A DNA stretch of 64,000 nucleotides, taken from assembly GCA_002412885.1 (NCBI GenBank), contig DHVX01000043.1, forward strand, positions 1 to 64,000. The letters run 5' to 3'. The notes below the pieces were generated by a model, which ran no database searches, was not told the origin of the DNA, and was given only the letters and a program-made list of their open reading frames with translations. The position numbers and the translations under genes were made by a program. Shown one piece after another: positions 42,701 to 47,345 of this stretch (positions are counted from its first letter, which is position 1; every line of letters begins with the position of its first letter). This stretch comes from Bacteroidales bacterium UBA5197 (GTDB lineage Bacteria > Bacteroidota > Bacteroidia > Bacteroidales > Lentimicrobiaceae).

Positions 42701-45460
42701 CCTGTACACATTTTCAATGCAGCAGGAACTTACACCGTTACATTATCAGCAACCAGCGCAAGTGGCTGTATCAGCACCGTATCGCACGATGTGGTAATTA
42801 CACCTCCGCCGGCAGTGGCATTCATCATCACTTCAGGCACCTGCGTAAGCCAGCCGGTAGCATTTGAACCTGATCCTGCTGTAATGGATCTGACTTCAAT
42901 TGCTTCCTACGAGTGGAACTTTGGTGACGGAACCCCGGTTTCAAATTCACCTGCTCCAACCCATGTTTACAATGTAGCCGGCACTTTCCAGGTTACCCTG
43001 ACTGTTATGAATAACGATGGTTGCTCAAACAGCATTACTCAGCAGGTTAACATCGGAGCCGTTCCGGTGGCTGCATTCACTTTCACAAGTGGCTGCTCGG
43101 GCGGACTTACAAGCTTCACCGATCTATCCTATGCAGTAACAGGTGAGCAGATCACAAGTTGGTATTGGACATTCAATGATCCCAATGCTGTTCCGGGTAC
43201 CGATACTTCAACCCTGAAGAATCCTTACTACCAGTACAGTGCACAGGGATTGTACAATGTTACGCTTACAGCTACGTCTGCCAGCGGATGTAGCGGTAGT
43301 ATCACCATTGCTGTTCAGATATTCCCTGCACCGGTTGCAGCATTCAATTACACAACCAATCCTTGTATGAATGGTGTTGTTTCCTTCCAGGATGCTTCTT
43401 CAAGCTACATGGGTGCCATAACTTCATGGGAATGGCAGTTTGCACCGGGATACACCTCTACATTACAGAACCCAAGTCACACCTATTATCACACCGATAG
43501 TTGCTACAATGTGCAGCTTGTGGTTACCGATATGAGGGGTTGTATTGATACTTTGATTCAGGAAATTTGTATTCCTGCCGGACTTGTTGTGGAAATTGAA
43601 AACAGCATAACCTGTCATGGAGATACTACTTTGTTCAATCCGGTGGTTATAAGTCCGGTTGGTGATTCATTGGTTGCATTCCAGTGGAATTTCGACGATC
43701 TGGCTTCAGGTATTCACAACACTTCAACCCTCAGGAATCCTGTACATTTCTTCCAGACTCCCGGATCTTACCTGGTTTCGTTGCTGGCTACTGATGTCAA
43801 CAATTGTCAGACCACTGTATACAAGAGAGTGGATGTCCTCAATCTGCCGGTTCCTATGTTCAGTTACACAGCAGGATCATGCGACAGCACCATTTACTTC
43901 ACTGATCTTTCAAATGGCAACGGAACAACCATCAACACCTGGATATGGAACTATGGAGACGGATCGTCAGATACCATTTATGCAGCTCCTGCCGGAACTT
44001 CACATTACTATTCCACTTCAGGAATTTTCAATGTAAGTCTGACTACCATTACTTCAACAGGTTGCGAAGCCAGCATCACATTAGATGTTGAGCGTATGCC
44101 TTGCATCAAGGCTGACTTTGCTCAGCTAGATACCCTCACCTGTGAGCGACACGCACTTACCTTTCAGGATCTCTCTGTCTGCGGTAATCCGATAAACAGG
44201 TGGGAATGGAACTTTGGTGATGGCGAAACACTTGTTTACAATGTTGCTCAGCCAACAGTTTCTCATATCTATCAGCTCAGTGGCACTTATTCTGTAAGTC
44301 TGGTGGTTTCAACCACGGTTTCAGGAAAAACGGTCAGCGACACCACATCACAAACAGTGAAGGTATTGACATCACCAACTGCCCGTTTCTTTGCTCCTGA
44401 TGTTTGTCTGAACCAGACCACAGTCTTTATGGATCAGTCAATATGGACAGAATCGAAGATTGCATCATGGCACTGGAATTTTGGTGATCCGAATTCAGTG
44501 TATGACACAACCTCTATCCGCAATCCGGCTTACCGCTACGATCGTGCAGGCAATTATCTGACCACGCTGACCATAACCAACGAATTTGGTTGTACCGATA
44601 CTGTCAGCAGTAACCTGAGGGTAAATAACCTGCCGGTTGCAGATTTCAGCTACAGCCTGGCTTGCCAGAACAATCACACATTGTTTACTGACCTCAGCGA
44701 CAGTGCCGATGCTGCAATTGATCAGTGGTGGTGGAAATTCAGAGATTCTTCAACCATGCTCGGACTTGCCGGTGTTCAGAATCCAAACTTCATCTTCACC
44801 AATGTAGGCGACTACACTGTTGACCTGATCATTGTAAACGGCAATGGTTGCACCGATACTACCACTCAGCAGATAACTGTCAATCCTAAGCCAATCAGTG
44901 CATTCTCCTACACCGAGAATTACGAAAACACCCAGGGCAGGGTACTGTTTACCAATGGATCTATTGGTGCAGAATCCTACGAATGGGATTTCGGAACCGG
45001 AATTCTTTCGTTCGAGATTGATCCGGTGGTCAACTTTACAAGTGATGGCAGTTACGAAATCAGCCTGATAACCATGAATGAATTTGGTTGCCCTGACACT
45101 TTGAAAATGGATTATAAATTCCTGTTCAAGGGATTGTGGGTACCCAATGCATTCTCCCCCAATAATCCTAATGAGACGGTCAGACTCTTCAAACCTGTAG
45201 GAACCAATCTCAGGTCGTACACCATTGAAGTTTATGACACCTGGGGTAATATGATGTGGACCTCATCCGCACTTGATGCCAACGGGTCTCCTGCCGAAGG
45301 ATGGAACGGAGTTTACAACGGAAATCTGCAGGCTCAGGATGTATATATGTGGAAAGCAACTGCTGTTTTCAAAGACGGAACCATCTGGCGCGGAAATGAT
45401 GTTGGAAACAAAAAGAACATCGCTCCATTGCCTTATGGAACAGTAACGCTCATCCGATAA
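21746..45460 (+). CDS. Giant T9SS-exported repeat adhesin (7904 aa) with type B C-terminal domain
   Basis: 7904 residues in one unbroken frame. Order: signal peptide (cleavage after AAIA, residue 34); Ig-like start; four PKD-like domains (about 123-478); 42 units of about 88 residues (479-4205); two PKD-like domains (4206-4383); six Ig-like units of GPxxFCxGGSVxLSA type (4384-4830); 16 further 88-residue units (4831-6243); 18 PKD domains (6244-7796, WxFGDG and GxYxVTL motifs); and a gliding-motility-associated type B C-terminal domain (7797-7904, WVPNAFSPNN...VYDTWGN...GWNGVYNG). That end targets proteins to the type IX secretion system. The layout, with a PorP/SprF gene 36 bp downstream, matches SprB-type surface adhesins; this one is longer than SprB of Flavobacterium johnsoniae as I recall its size (about 6500 aa). 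Likely role: cell-surface filament for adhesion or gliding. Confidence 0.95.
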   Translation: MKTFYRIFGGKCRERALLHFALISFLLISTAAIAQPTASFSGGGTICQGQTTDLLINISGGPSPWRVVYAINGVQQAPITNILASPYTLTTGIEGEYKIDEVYDGNGDIGSGTGDPAIVVVNPLPGAAGMISGNSNVCQSTGNVVYSVSPIHYATGYSWSVPVGATIVSGLNTNSITVNFSGSAISGDISVYGSNSCGNGASSSLYVTVSSPPAAAGIVSGSSSVCQGQNNVIYSVNPIANAINYEWEYPSGAIITSGANSNVITISYSTSSVSGNIRVRGNNACGNGAWSPNLVVTVNPLPADPGAISGSANVCAGQTGVIYNVPVIGNSNGYEWQLPAGATISSGTNTNQITVSYSTVASSGDIRVRGTNGCGAGQWSAAFAVNVNSLPVASGDISGFSTVCQNQSGLVYSIAPVAFATSYEWQYPAGFTLSGPSNGTSITLNTTVGAVSGIIRVRGLNACGNGAWSSDFSVIITNSPTANAGVDANICESGSVNLSGNATNYSSVSWSSSGDGSFSNSGILNPVYTPGSFDISTGNAILTLTANGNGSCTPATDFMVVTLSDQPLANAGPDGSICYSASSYVLSGTASNHASVLWQALDGTGTFGNPSSLNTSYFPSAADIAQGYVTLQLRANPLAPCSVPATDLMVINISRAPVVNAGADASSCGTTSVNLNGSASFYSSVVWSTSGTGTFINQNQPSASYVPSNADVTSGSVQLTLTAYATAPCSGNVTDVMTLTLNQQPQVSAGPDAAHCGSAGYVLASSTASGYSSLLWTTSGSGTFSNPADLHPTYNPSAADVTGGSVTLTLTATGTGSCSGLTVNDQMVIYINPVPQANAGGAVSVCEGTSLTISDATASSYNTLTWTSSGTGTFINNGTLSPTYTPSLADAIAGSVNLTLTATPVAPCATNATSVKTVTITRSPVANAGADGSSCGTAPYTLSSAMASNYSTLMWTSSGSGSFVNPAILNATYIPGAGDLVSGTVTLTLTLTGNSPCSVPVADAMVLAIGVEPTAYAGIDGIICETGTFTVTTATATNYSTINWTSTGTGILANAGSLTPSYTPSNNDALSGIVSLTMTVSGTAPCTATATDIMQIVITPAPVVNAGANFSVCGNSSFVVTGASAQFYSSLNWTTSGTGSLVNANQINPTYTPSAADVANGQVTLTLTAMGNAPCVAPVSSAILITINQIPVVFAGNDITICNGPHNVTGATANNYSTLMWTSSGDGVFTNPTSLTPIYTPGPGDNINGLVTLTLTATSLPPCTDIVMDNVIFYIRPLPQVYAGPNATVCEGSTYELINATASDYTSLAWSTSGSGNFNNMNTLNPVYTPSLADMANGAVTLTLTANNPPCQPQTSNMTLSIRQNPVANAGTDAAICEGSSYTVINASATNASGILWASSGSGTLMNPTTLSPTYIPSPADIMIGSVQLTMTVQAIAPCIVTDVDVMEITITRAPTAFAGNDAIICANQTHTIVGSNASHYSSLAWSTSGDGVILAANTLYPTYVPGTIDGSLGFAILTLTAYGNNPCTGNATDQMLLTVVREPIVNAGPDIQICVGSNVPLIGATATSTSSVYWTTSGSGSFSDPTLTNPVYTPSPQDITNGSIILMITGQGVAPCNGSASDIMTLQISQPPVVSAGSDGEICATEQYYIFDASATNYSAITWTTMGDGTFSNHNSINPTYTPGPADIAAGSVLLYLNATSLLPCSGSVSDAMLLTIHPMPTISAGPDAATCEGDTYLIAGATALDYSNLQWTSSGSGWFSNNAALNPIYTPSAVDIINGNVTLTLTATGLNPCTGQVTDQMILTIRPRPIANAGPDQTICVGSYTITTATASNYSTLQWVSSGSSGTLLNANTITPTYMPSPADIANGSVVLTLTANANTPCAVPAVDQMVITIRPFVVVSAGADVTICEGSTFTPTTASATNYTSINWTSSGTGSFINANTLTPTYTPSPADIALGWVTLSLNGSSIAPCNQTVSDNMILTIRRQAVIDAGLNSTICETGTFSTSGASAVNHTTLQWTTNGTGVFANPAILVTTYTPSAADIANGSVILTLTAGSMAPCAVPVSDFMILTIIPGPSTDAGIDAAICESESYYVSTSSADNYSTLQWTTSGNGTFVDGTTINPTYTPGTADIAAGSVIITLTAQPKTPCSTPASDSFILTINRAATVNAGADASVCEGTGLLILDATAANYLFLNWTTSGTGTFSNANTLNPTYFPSSDDVINGSVILTLSAQSSAPCAAIATDTKVVTVVPLPKVDAGPDGISCGLSLYNITGASAADYASLQWSTSGSGVFTNSSALNPSYQPSAADLLAGSVTLTLTAISASPCAVNPSDSFVLTLQQEATANAGADDSVCEGNAYTVFDAVANNYSSVNWTHTGTGILVNGNTLTPTYTPSAADAIAGSVSLTLHSFGASPCGNVSDTKILTVSPMPLVNAGVDATICFGGSYTLSLATAQHSASLLWSTSGSGSFSNPSLLHPVYTPSAADLLAGQVILTLTANATSPCNGTVSDFMILMFETGPVANAGADETICEGSTFTVSTASASDFLSLMWTTSGDGSFALVNTLTPTYTLGTADLLTGFVTLTLNAYGNPPCAEFSDVMILTFAKPVTANAGSDLTICEGGVVIVADATAQNYASVLWTSSGTGVLANANTLTPTYTPSAGDVTAGSVNLILTAFGQAPCNGQATSMKVVTITPAPQVNAGPDATLCQGSTHTISGATASGTSTLNWTTSGTGTFSGNGTLTPTYTPSLADFISGSVILTLTGTAVSPCSVPATDAMILTLIPAAIVNAGIDATICETATYTVSTASASNYSSLVWTSSGTGILSSSTTLTPTYTPSAGDIANGSVTLTLTAISAAPCSNAVSDQMIITISPMPEAYAGADATICEGQQYTITGATATTGLVFAWTSNGSGSFLNSNTLIPTYIPSAADITSGSVTITLTVQGAGACAVAVTDDMVLSINRMATVNAGLDVEICQGMSYTLTTATATNYASVIWTTSGSGTFSNPAIVNATYNPSVIDISNGSVVLTLTATASGVCTGSVSDLMVLSFNTLPLVNAGPDVNTCDAAVTINGATASNYSSLLWTSSGTGTLSNSTTLSPTYVPSGADIANGFVNLTLTAQANAPCAGSSSDIVRINLNQGPVVNAGNDGSICAGSTFAISGASASFASLLTWTTSGSGTFSNANILNPVYSPGASDLTSGSVVLTLTASPVAPCSTPVSDNLTLNITPIATAYAGIDNVTCSNSFMVTGATATNFSSFTWTTSGSGSFINQTTLTPTYLPSAADFANGSVTLTLEVMSQAPCTQLVTDAMTLTLMNEPVANAGIDASVCQGSTFMITTATASNYSNLNWTSSGSGSFSGQTTLTPVYTPSATDIANGSVVLTLTATASSPCSNTASDQMTLTIQRSATANAGSDAAICEGSTYTLSGTVSNSTLFAWSTNGTGSFANGSTLTPVYTPSAADIAAGSVTITLTAFASSPCNIPATDQMILTITRLPLVNAGTDATSCGSNFTITTATASNYNTLTWTTTGTGTFINPNSINPTYVASLSDISSGSVTLTLTASGSSPCVTSVSDQMILLFAPVPTVSAGSDDAVCGNNNYTLTGASASNYSTLTWSTSGTGTFSNTTMVNPVYYPSAADITSGSVILTLTATSLAPCNTTAADQMTLTFNLSPLANAGPDANSCGTVAYQITGATASNYSGVYWTHNGTGTISNANTLNPVYTPSQGDVTTGQVMLTLNATAIAPCAGVATDAMILNLQSGPLANAGADVTICESQNITLSSATASGYATLLWSTSGSGTFSNTTSINPIYYPSAGDIAAGTVNLTMTLQGAPPCNTVSSDFMVLTIQRLPVANAGADAVACGSTYQLINASALNYLSVNWITSGTGFFSNSALVNPVYTPSAGDIAAGSVTLTLTVTGVAPCNNQTADQMILTIGGAVLANAGIDGSTCGSVPFTVSTSSASNFASINWTTSGTGTFANQTTLYPTYTPSAADVALGSVTLTMHVQGNAPCFSNVQDNMLLTINAGATANAGPDAQVCTGTNFTVSGATANNYVAINWTSTGTGTLVSANTLTPTYIPSAQDYVTGNVILTLSVISAAPCSGNVSDEMMLSFINGPVANAGPDAEVCFGVNYTVTGASATGYQTINWTSTGTGTLVNQTSLTPTYMPSNADRTAGFVNLIMTVQGAAPCFGSANDVMTLTVSSLPVAAGTISGPQNVCAGQTGVGYSVTPVQFATGYNWILPSGASIVAGANTSNIVVDFSMSAVSGSIFVNASSACGNGPMSAAHAVTVSPLPGNPGIIMGPASICQNTSGVVYTINPVSGANAYQWTVPAGATIVSGTGTNTITVDYSTIAISGDITVTPQNACGSGNSSTLAVTVNPMPVAPVITANGPIEFCEGGSVVLSATPGYASYLWSNGMTTQNITVTIYGTYSVVASDAAGCASLASNEITVNVHMLFLPVITASGPVDLCQGGSVILSAPAGYASYLWNSGQTSQSITVTTNGVYNVIVTDAFGCASLPSADITVTVNPIPATPVITASGPLNFCAGGSVTLSAPAGHASYLWSNGETTQSIMVTASGVFSVTVSDIFGCTSMPSATVTVNVNPYPATPVITAIGPTTFCNGGSVILSATSGFASYLWSNGATTQNITVTTSGVYTVVVSDAIGCTSQPSAPVSVTVMQPPTPAIVANGATSFCIGGSVTLTAPAGYAAYLWSNGETTQMISVIVSGSYSVQVTDAMGCISNPSNIIVVTVYSPAVPPIIVALGPTTICFGGNVTLSAPAGYASYTWSNGQTTRNIVVSTSGTYYVVVTDVNGCSSAASNSITVDVVPEPTAIAGPNATVCAGQNYTITGASATNYSLLTWTSSGSGYFVNNGNLAATYVPSTGDLSMGSVILTLSATGNGPCTMAAQSSLLLSFVNPPTAYAGVDFTICEGTNVNITTASAAYYQSLTWSSSGSGLFLNGNTLTPTYIPSAIDISNGFVSLTLTANPFGPCAVPATDALMVIIHRAPQVFAGNNTSVCPPDQYTTLSAIASNFTHLQWTTNGTGTFSDPTTLVTVYSPSAADISNGTVTLNLTAYANSPCTTVSDDIVLILVEDPNANAGPDRIICEGETIILNGVASGYQSIFWTTSGTGTIVNGNTLSPTYIPSLTDIVNGWVTLTLTANPQSPCAVPAIDAMQLNITRRPQIFAGADFSMCPVGPYTTNTATALHYSYLQWTSNGTGTFSNTSTLVTVYTPSAADIANGTVTLTLTGNANSPCSPVSDDIVLLLSNPPAANAGPDMLICEGSTVSITAATASNYQSLNWATSGTGTIINGNSISPTYIPSTADIVNGSVILSLTATPVTPCANAATDAMTINISRTPQLFAGDDTTLCPAGPYTTASATASFAAVVQWSSNGTGSFSDPYALVTTYTPSALDISNGNVTLALSGFANSPCSNVSDNMILNLQTAATVNAGADAAICEGMQHTISGASASNYQSISWISSGTGVIMNGNTLNPTYIPSAADISNGGVVLSLIATPVAPCSGNVTDAMQLTITRTPVIFAGADAAICPPGAYTVSDATASNYIALQWSSSGTGSFSNTTTLVTIYNPSPADIAAGTVTLTLTAYAGAPCSNVSDDVVLYFIPEATANAGADATICEGSQYMVSGATATNYSSLSWTTSGTGVFVSGGTLSPTYIPSAADINNGMVILTLTANPVAPCSVIASDAMILNIEGTAFVNAGPNGAACFGEVYYLAGAIASDYSDILWTTSGTGSFTNPAEVNATYIPSAADLTAGNVTLTLNAYGNAPCGDASDFMVLSITPGATVDAGPDTNICFGPAPVTGASATNFSSLVWTVSYGTGMLVNAGNIMPTYIPSAGDLTNGYVILTLTVNPLAPCTNPIADNKTLTISETPLVDAGLDAIICEGSTHTINDASASNYAMLLWSSSGTGSWVNINTLNPTYTPSAADIAAGSVVLTLTATNGACPVVTDYKQLNIQREVMVNAGIDDAICEGSDYSLFTASASGYSNVTWSTSGSGSFSNANALNPVYTPSPADIASGSVVLTITGISSMPCSGSDVDNMILQIRHNPLAVAGTDALICEGEQYLITDAQAYNYASVLWASTGTGTFINGSTLTATYIPSPADISAGSVTLTLIASNPPCADATSTQSLTIIQNPLVNAGPDVTICQSCNHTVSGAMVNNAVSYSWSTTGTGTITNGTTLTPTYQPSAGDISNGSATLILTAVSASGCGSFSDEMVIFINQNPDLDFTWSPVCAGQPTNFIVDETLTDVNSITVWHWNFGDGFYANVMNPSHTFPAVGAYEVTLTATDTAGYTSIITHTVEIMSTPIAFFSFDTPNCLGTPTQFHNLSSTENGYITRWVWSYGDGSANDTIYFPNNPNPTHEYANSGIFGVSLNVINSFGCENTYYTQIEVTPNPVANFYYTTLCEDLLVNFQDASFPNGAGNVVSWAWNFDDPASGIFNTSNLEDPQHIFSAPGTYNVTLVITNFNNCTGTITKQVTVGAAPPVEFTWESSCASALTSFFTDATVVNINAIATYAWEFGDGGQSNLQDPQHMYAAAGDYLVTLTLVDTAGCTNSVTHLVSVGALPVAFFSYSEPTCFETETSFTDLSFASTGYITEWEWIFGDGNSTTVTFPNTPHVTHQYANAGVYNVTLNITTSLGCENSVIRQVVVIPNPVANFTSTASCLGQPVQFTNLSQTNGGGQIVNHAWNFGDPTSGVNNTSALQNPSHTYLQPGTYTVTLIVTTANSCADTATMVITIAPAPVVDFIASNACSNDTIQFTSSTFVNLATTLTWYWEFGDGSTSTETDPQHIYTTHGVFNVSLTIADNMGCTATIMHPVSVVPGPLAMFGFTAPACSGSEVLFNDLSVANGSVITSWFWDFGDGNTQLVTAPGNPNVSHIYANSGVFTVTLTVTNLQGCDASTSMNVIIVPGPIAEFTYDEGCQGNLVAFTDLTAANGGSVLVQWLWNFGDPASGVSNTSNLQNPVHIFNAAGTYTVTLSATSASGCISTVSHDVVITPPPAVAFIITSGTCVSQPVAFEPDPAVMDLTSIASYEWNFGDGTPVSNSPAPTHVYNVAGTFQVTLTVMNNDGCSNSITQQVNIGAVPVAAFTFTSGCSGGLTSFTDLSYAVTGEQITSWYWTFNDPNAVPGTDTSTLKNPYYQYSAQGLYNVTLTATSASGCSGSITIAVQIFPAPVAAFNYTTNPCMNGVVSFQDASSSYMGAITSWEWQFAPGYTSTLQNPSHTYYHTDSCYNVQLVVTDMRGCIDTLIQEICIPAGLVVEIENSITCHGDTTLFNPVVISPVGDSLVAFQWNFDDLASGIHNTSTLRNPVHFFQTPGSYLVSLLATDVNNCQTTVYKRVDVLNLPVPMFSYTAGSCDSTIYFTDLSNGNGTTINTWIWNYGDGSSDTIYAAPAGTSHYYSTSGIFNVSLTTITSTGCEASITLDVERMPCIKADFAQLDTLTCERHALTFQDLSVCGNPINRWEWNFGDGETLVYNVAQPTVSHIYQLSGTYSVSLVVSTTVSGKTVSDTTSQTVKVLTSPTARFFAPDVCLNQTTVFMDQSIWTESKIASWHWNFGDPNSVYDTTSIRNPAYRYDRAGNYLTTLTITNEFGCTDTVSSNLRVNNLPVADFSYSLACQNNHTLFTDLSDSADAAIDQWWWKFRDSSTMLGLAGVQNPNFIFTNVGDYTVDLIIVNGNGCTDTTTQQITVNPKPISAFSYTENYENTQGRVLFTNGSIGAESYEWDFGTGILSFEIDPVVNFTSDGSYEISLITMNEFGCPDTLKMDYKFLFKGLWVPNAFSPNNPNETVRLFKPVGTNLRSYTIEVYDTWGNMMWTSSALDANGSPAEGWNGVYNGNLQAQDVYMWKATAVFKDGTIWRGNDVGNKKNIAPLPYGTVTLIR
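23180..34360 (+). repeat. Tandem array 1: 42 units of about 266 bp in the giant gene
   Basis: Each unit starts with a motif like NAGxDxxICEG and contains WTSSGTGTF, PTYTPSAADIANG and VTLTLTA, closing with a PC pair partner and LTI. Counting the AGxD starts gives 42 units over 3727 residues. Nearly every unit has two cysteines, one in ICEG-like and one in PC near the end. DNA identity between units is moderate, so the array is old, with some recently similar neighbours. Confidence 0.9.
34895..36235 (+). repeat. Six Ig-like units inside the giant gene
   Basis: Six copies of about 75 residues with the pattern PVITAxGPxxFCxGGSVxLSA, YxSYLWSNGxTTQ and VxVSDAxGC. They divide the 88-residue repeats into two blocks, together with two PKD-like domains just before (34361-34894). 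Confidence 0.88.
36236..40474 (+). repeat. Tandem array 2: 16 units of about 265 bp, partly a two-unit higher-order repeat
   Basis: Same 88-residue family as array 1. In units 3, 5, 7 and 9 the ICEG motif is replaced by CPPD, CPVG, CPAG or CPPG, the next words read YTT or YTV, and TLVTVY replaces TLxPTY. The units between them are standard. This alternation marks a duplicated two-unit block of about 530 bp. Confidence 0.85.
40475..45130 (+). repeat. 18 PKD domains, arranged largely as a three-unit higher-order repeat
   Basis: Units average 86 residues. Type a (1, 4, 7, 10) has a V/T-xx-I-x-x-Y/W-x-W-x-FGDG pattern. Type b (2, 5, 8) has YITxWxWxFGDGN with FPNxPxxxHxYANxGVF. Type c (3, 6, 9) has NGxGxxVxxWAWNF then DPASGxxNTSNLxxP. 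The a-b-c order repeats three times with a period of about 770 bp before the pattern breaks at units 11-18. Confidence 0.85.
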
Positions 45461-45496
45461 TCACATCAACACCACTAACTGAAAAAACTTACAGTC

Positions 45497-46615
45497 ATGA
45501 AAAAGACAGGTTTATATTTCCTCATCGCCATATCACTGCTGATTATTAAAGGTGCAAATGCGCAGGATCCTTTGTTCTCACAGTTTTACAACAATCCTGT
45601 TTATTACAACCCCGGTGCTGTTGGATTGAATCCCGGAATGCGTGCCCGCTTTACTGTTCGCGAACAGTGGGCTCAGCTGCCCGCTGATTTACGATCATAT
45701 TCCTTCTCTATGGATATTGCCGAAAGGAATATTCCCGGATCGGGCGGACTTGGATTGGTTGTGTTGCAGGACAATGCCGGAACAGGTGTATTGAGTACAT
45801 CATCTTTTGGCCTTTCAACCTCAGTAAGGGTTCCTTTGCAGGCAAACATGGTTACCCAGGTAGGTGTCATGACCAGCTTTGTACAGAAACGGCTGAACTG
45901 GGACAACCTTGTATTTACCGATCAGTTGGATCCCATTTATGGAAATATATATGAGAGCAGTTTTCAGGCACCTGACAATGGTGGTGTATTTTATCCTGAT
46001 TTCGCGGTGGGAGGTATATTCCGGTTTACAGAGAGCAGCCCTACTTTCAGTTCCATTCAGGGTACTTTCGGATTGGCTATGCATCACTTGTTTCGTCCGA
46101 ACGAATCTTTTATCGGCCTTACATCTCCGCTTGAGCGGAAGCTGGCAATCACCGGTGATCTGATTCTTGAAATTGATGGCGGTGGTGACAAACTCTATTT
46201 TCAACGTACTGAATCCGGCAAAAATACCTTTAAGTTTAACCCTGGTTTTATTTACGAATCGCAGGGTGACTTCAAGACTTATGCCATGGGTGTCAATATT
46301 CTCAAATCTGCCATTTACACAGGTGTATGGTTTCGCAACCGTACCACTGAATTTGTTAAAACCAACGATCTTATTTTCATGCTTGGGTTAAATGCTCAGC
46401 TTTCGTCAAGTACCCGGATGAAAATTAACTATACTTATGACTTTGTTCTCACTGAAATCAGAACTGCAACGGGCTGTTCACACGAAATCTCAGTAATTAT
46501 CGAACTGGATGATTTCAATATGTTCAACCGTGGCGGCCGCGGAGGAAAAGGTGGTTTTGGGTTCTCAACCCGCAACCGCCGGTCGATGCAGGAGTTGGAA
46601 TGTACTCCTTTCTGA
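45497..46615 (+). CDS. PorP/SprF family outer-membrane protein
   Basis: 372 residues. A signal peptide (MKKTGLYFLIAISLLIIKGANAQ) is followed by the family opening DPLFSQFYNNPVYYNPGAVGL and a series of amphipathic strands of a beta-barrel. PorP/SprF proteins are encoded next to T9SS substrates with type B C-terminal domains and are needed for their attachment or export. This gene lies 36 bp after the giant adhesin and shares its transcript, ending at the strong terminator 46669-46691. The Gly/Arg-rich tail (RGGRGGKGGFGFSTRNRR) is unusual for the family. Confidence 0.93.
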   Translation: MKKTGLYFLIAISLLIIKGANAQDPLFSQFYNNPVYYNPGAVGLNPGMRARFTVREQWAQLPADLRSYSFSMDIAERNIPGSGGLGLVVLQDNAGTGVLSTSSFGLSTSVRVPLQANMVTQVGVMTSFVQKRLNWDNLVFTDQLDPIYGNIYESSFQAPDNGGVFYPDFAVGGIFRFTESSPTFSSIQGTFGLAMHHLFRPNESFIGLTSPLERKLAITGDLILEIDGGGDKLYFQRTESGKNTFKFNPGFIYESQGDFKTYAMGVNILKSAIYTGVWFRNRTTEFVKTNDLIFMLGLNAQLSSSTRMKINYTYDFVLTEIRTATGCSHEISVIIELDDFNMFNRGGRGGKGGFGFSTRNRRSMQELECTPF

Positions 46616-46668
46616 TAAAGATAAAGCGATCCCCCCGACCATTAGTCTGTAATGGTTTTCGCAGAGAA

Positions 46669-46691
46669 GGGCCCCGCAAGGGGCCTTTTTT
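46669..46691 (+). terminator. Strong intrinsic terminator of the adhesin-PorP operon
   Basis: GGCCCC (46670-46675), GCAA tetraloop, GGGGCC (46680-46685), then six T. It lies 54 bp past the PorP/SprF stop. Its right half is duplicated at 47021 as part of a 78-bp direct repeat. Confidence 0.93.
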
Positions 46692-46757
46692 AGTGTAAAG
46701 ATTAGACAGGACTTACAGGATTTACTATTTTTCTTCTCTTTGAATCCTTAAATATTT
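46680..46757. repeat. 78-bp direct repeat, copy 1
   Basis: Starts in the right half of the terminator (GGGGCCTTTTTTAGTG...) and ends ...CCTTAAATATTT. By eye it is identical to 47021-47098. The two copies enclose 263 bp. Confidence 0.92.
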
Positions 46758-46778
46758 CCCGACTTGTACCCTATTATA

Positions 46779-47004
46779 TTAGTGCGGTCGTAAGTAATTG
46801 ATAATCAGTGATTATATTAAAAAATAGACTATATTTACCGCACTAAATACCAATTTTAATTTTATTCTCGTTTCTTGCTTTAAAGTCCCTGAGAGTTATA
46901 TATTTGAACTTGCTTTTCTTTTTTTTCTCCCCATTAAATTCTCAATGAGGTAACTAAAAATAAATATCTCAGATCGCATTGTGAATATTTCTCAACCGCA
47001 CTAA
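46779..47004. mobile_element. Possible miniature inverted-repeat element, 226 bp
   Basis: TTAGTGCGGT (46779-46788) and ACCGCACTAA (46995-47004) are perfect inverted ends, with a third copy ACCGCACTAA inside (46837-46846). The inside is AT-rich without a coding frame. The element lies between the two 78-bp direct repeats. No transposase is nearby, so a MITE or insertion-sequence remnant is the best guess. Confidence 0.5.
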
Positions 47005-47020
47005 AAAGGACAAGTCAGGA

Positions 47021-47098
47021 GGGGCCTTTTTTAGTGTAAAGATTAGACAGGACTTACAGGATTTACTATTTTTCTTCTCTTTGAATCCTTAAATATTT
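47021..47098. repeat. 78-bp direct repeat, copy 2
   Basis: Same sequence as 46680-46757 but without the left arm of the terminator hairpin, so it cannot terminate by itself. It runs directly into a zone of TTGAATCY repeats (47098-47130, then again near 47220-47250). Confidence 0.92.
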
Positions 47099-47280
47099 GA
47101 ATCCTTGAATCCTTGAATTTTTGAATCTTTCATCACCTCATCCGAACTTAGGGCACCTTCTCCTGCCTTCGACGAAAAGCTCAGGCACCACAAGGAGAGG
47201 GACCACTCCATCAAAGTCCTTGAATTCCTTGAATCTTTGAATCCTTGAACCGACCATAGGGAGCTCAGCAAAGCTAATTC

Positions 47281-47344
47281 TTGAATCCTTGAATTCTTGA
47301 ATCTTTGAATTCTTGAATCTTTGAATCTTTGAATCTTTGAATCT
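47281..47344. repeat. Octamer tandem repeat (TTGAATCY)8
   Basis: Eight units of 8 bp (TTGAATCC, TTGAATTC or TTGAATCT) fill exactly 64 bp and stop 1 bp before the stop codon of the NhaD-type antiporter (minus strand). Scattered copies of the same octamer occur at 47080-47250. Confidence 0.92.
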
Positions 47345-47345
47345 T

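Noticed and set aside
43659..44036. 125-codon plus-strand frame in the PKD region
   Set aside because: Out-of-frame shadow of the giant gene without any domain or start signal.
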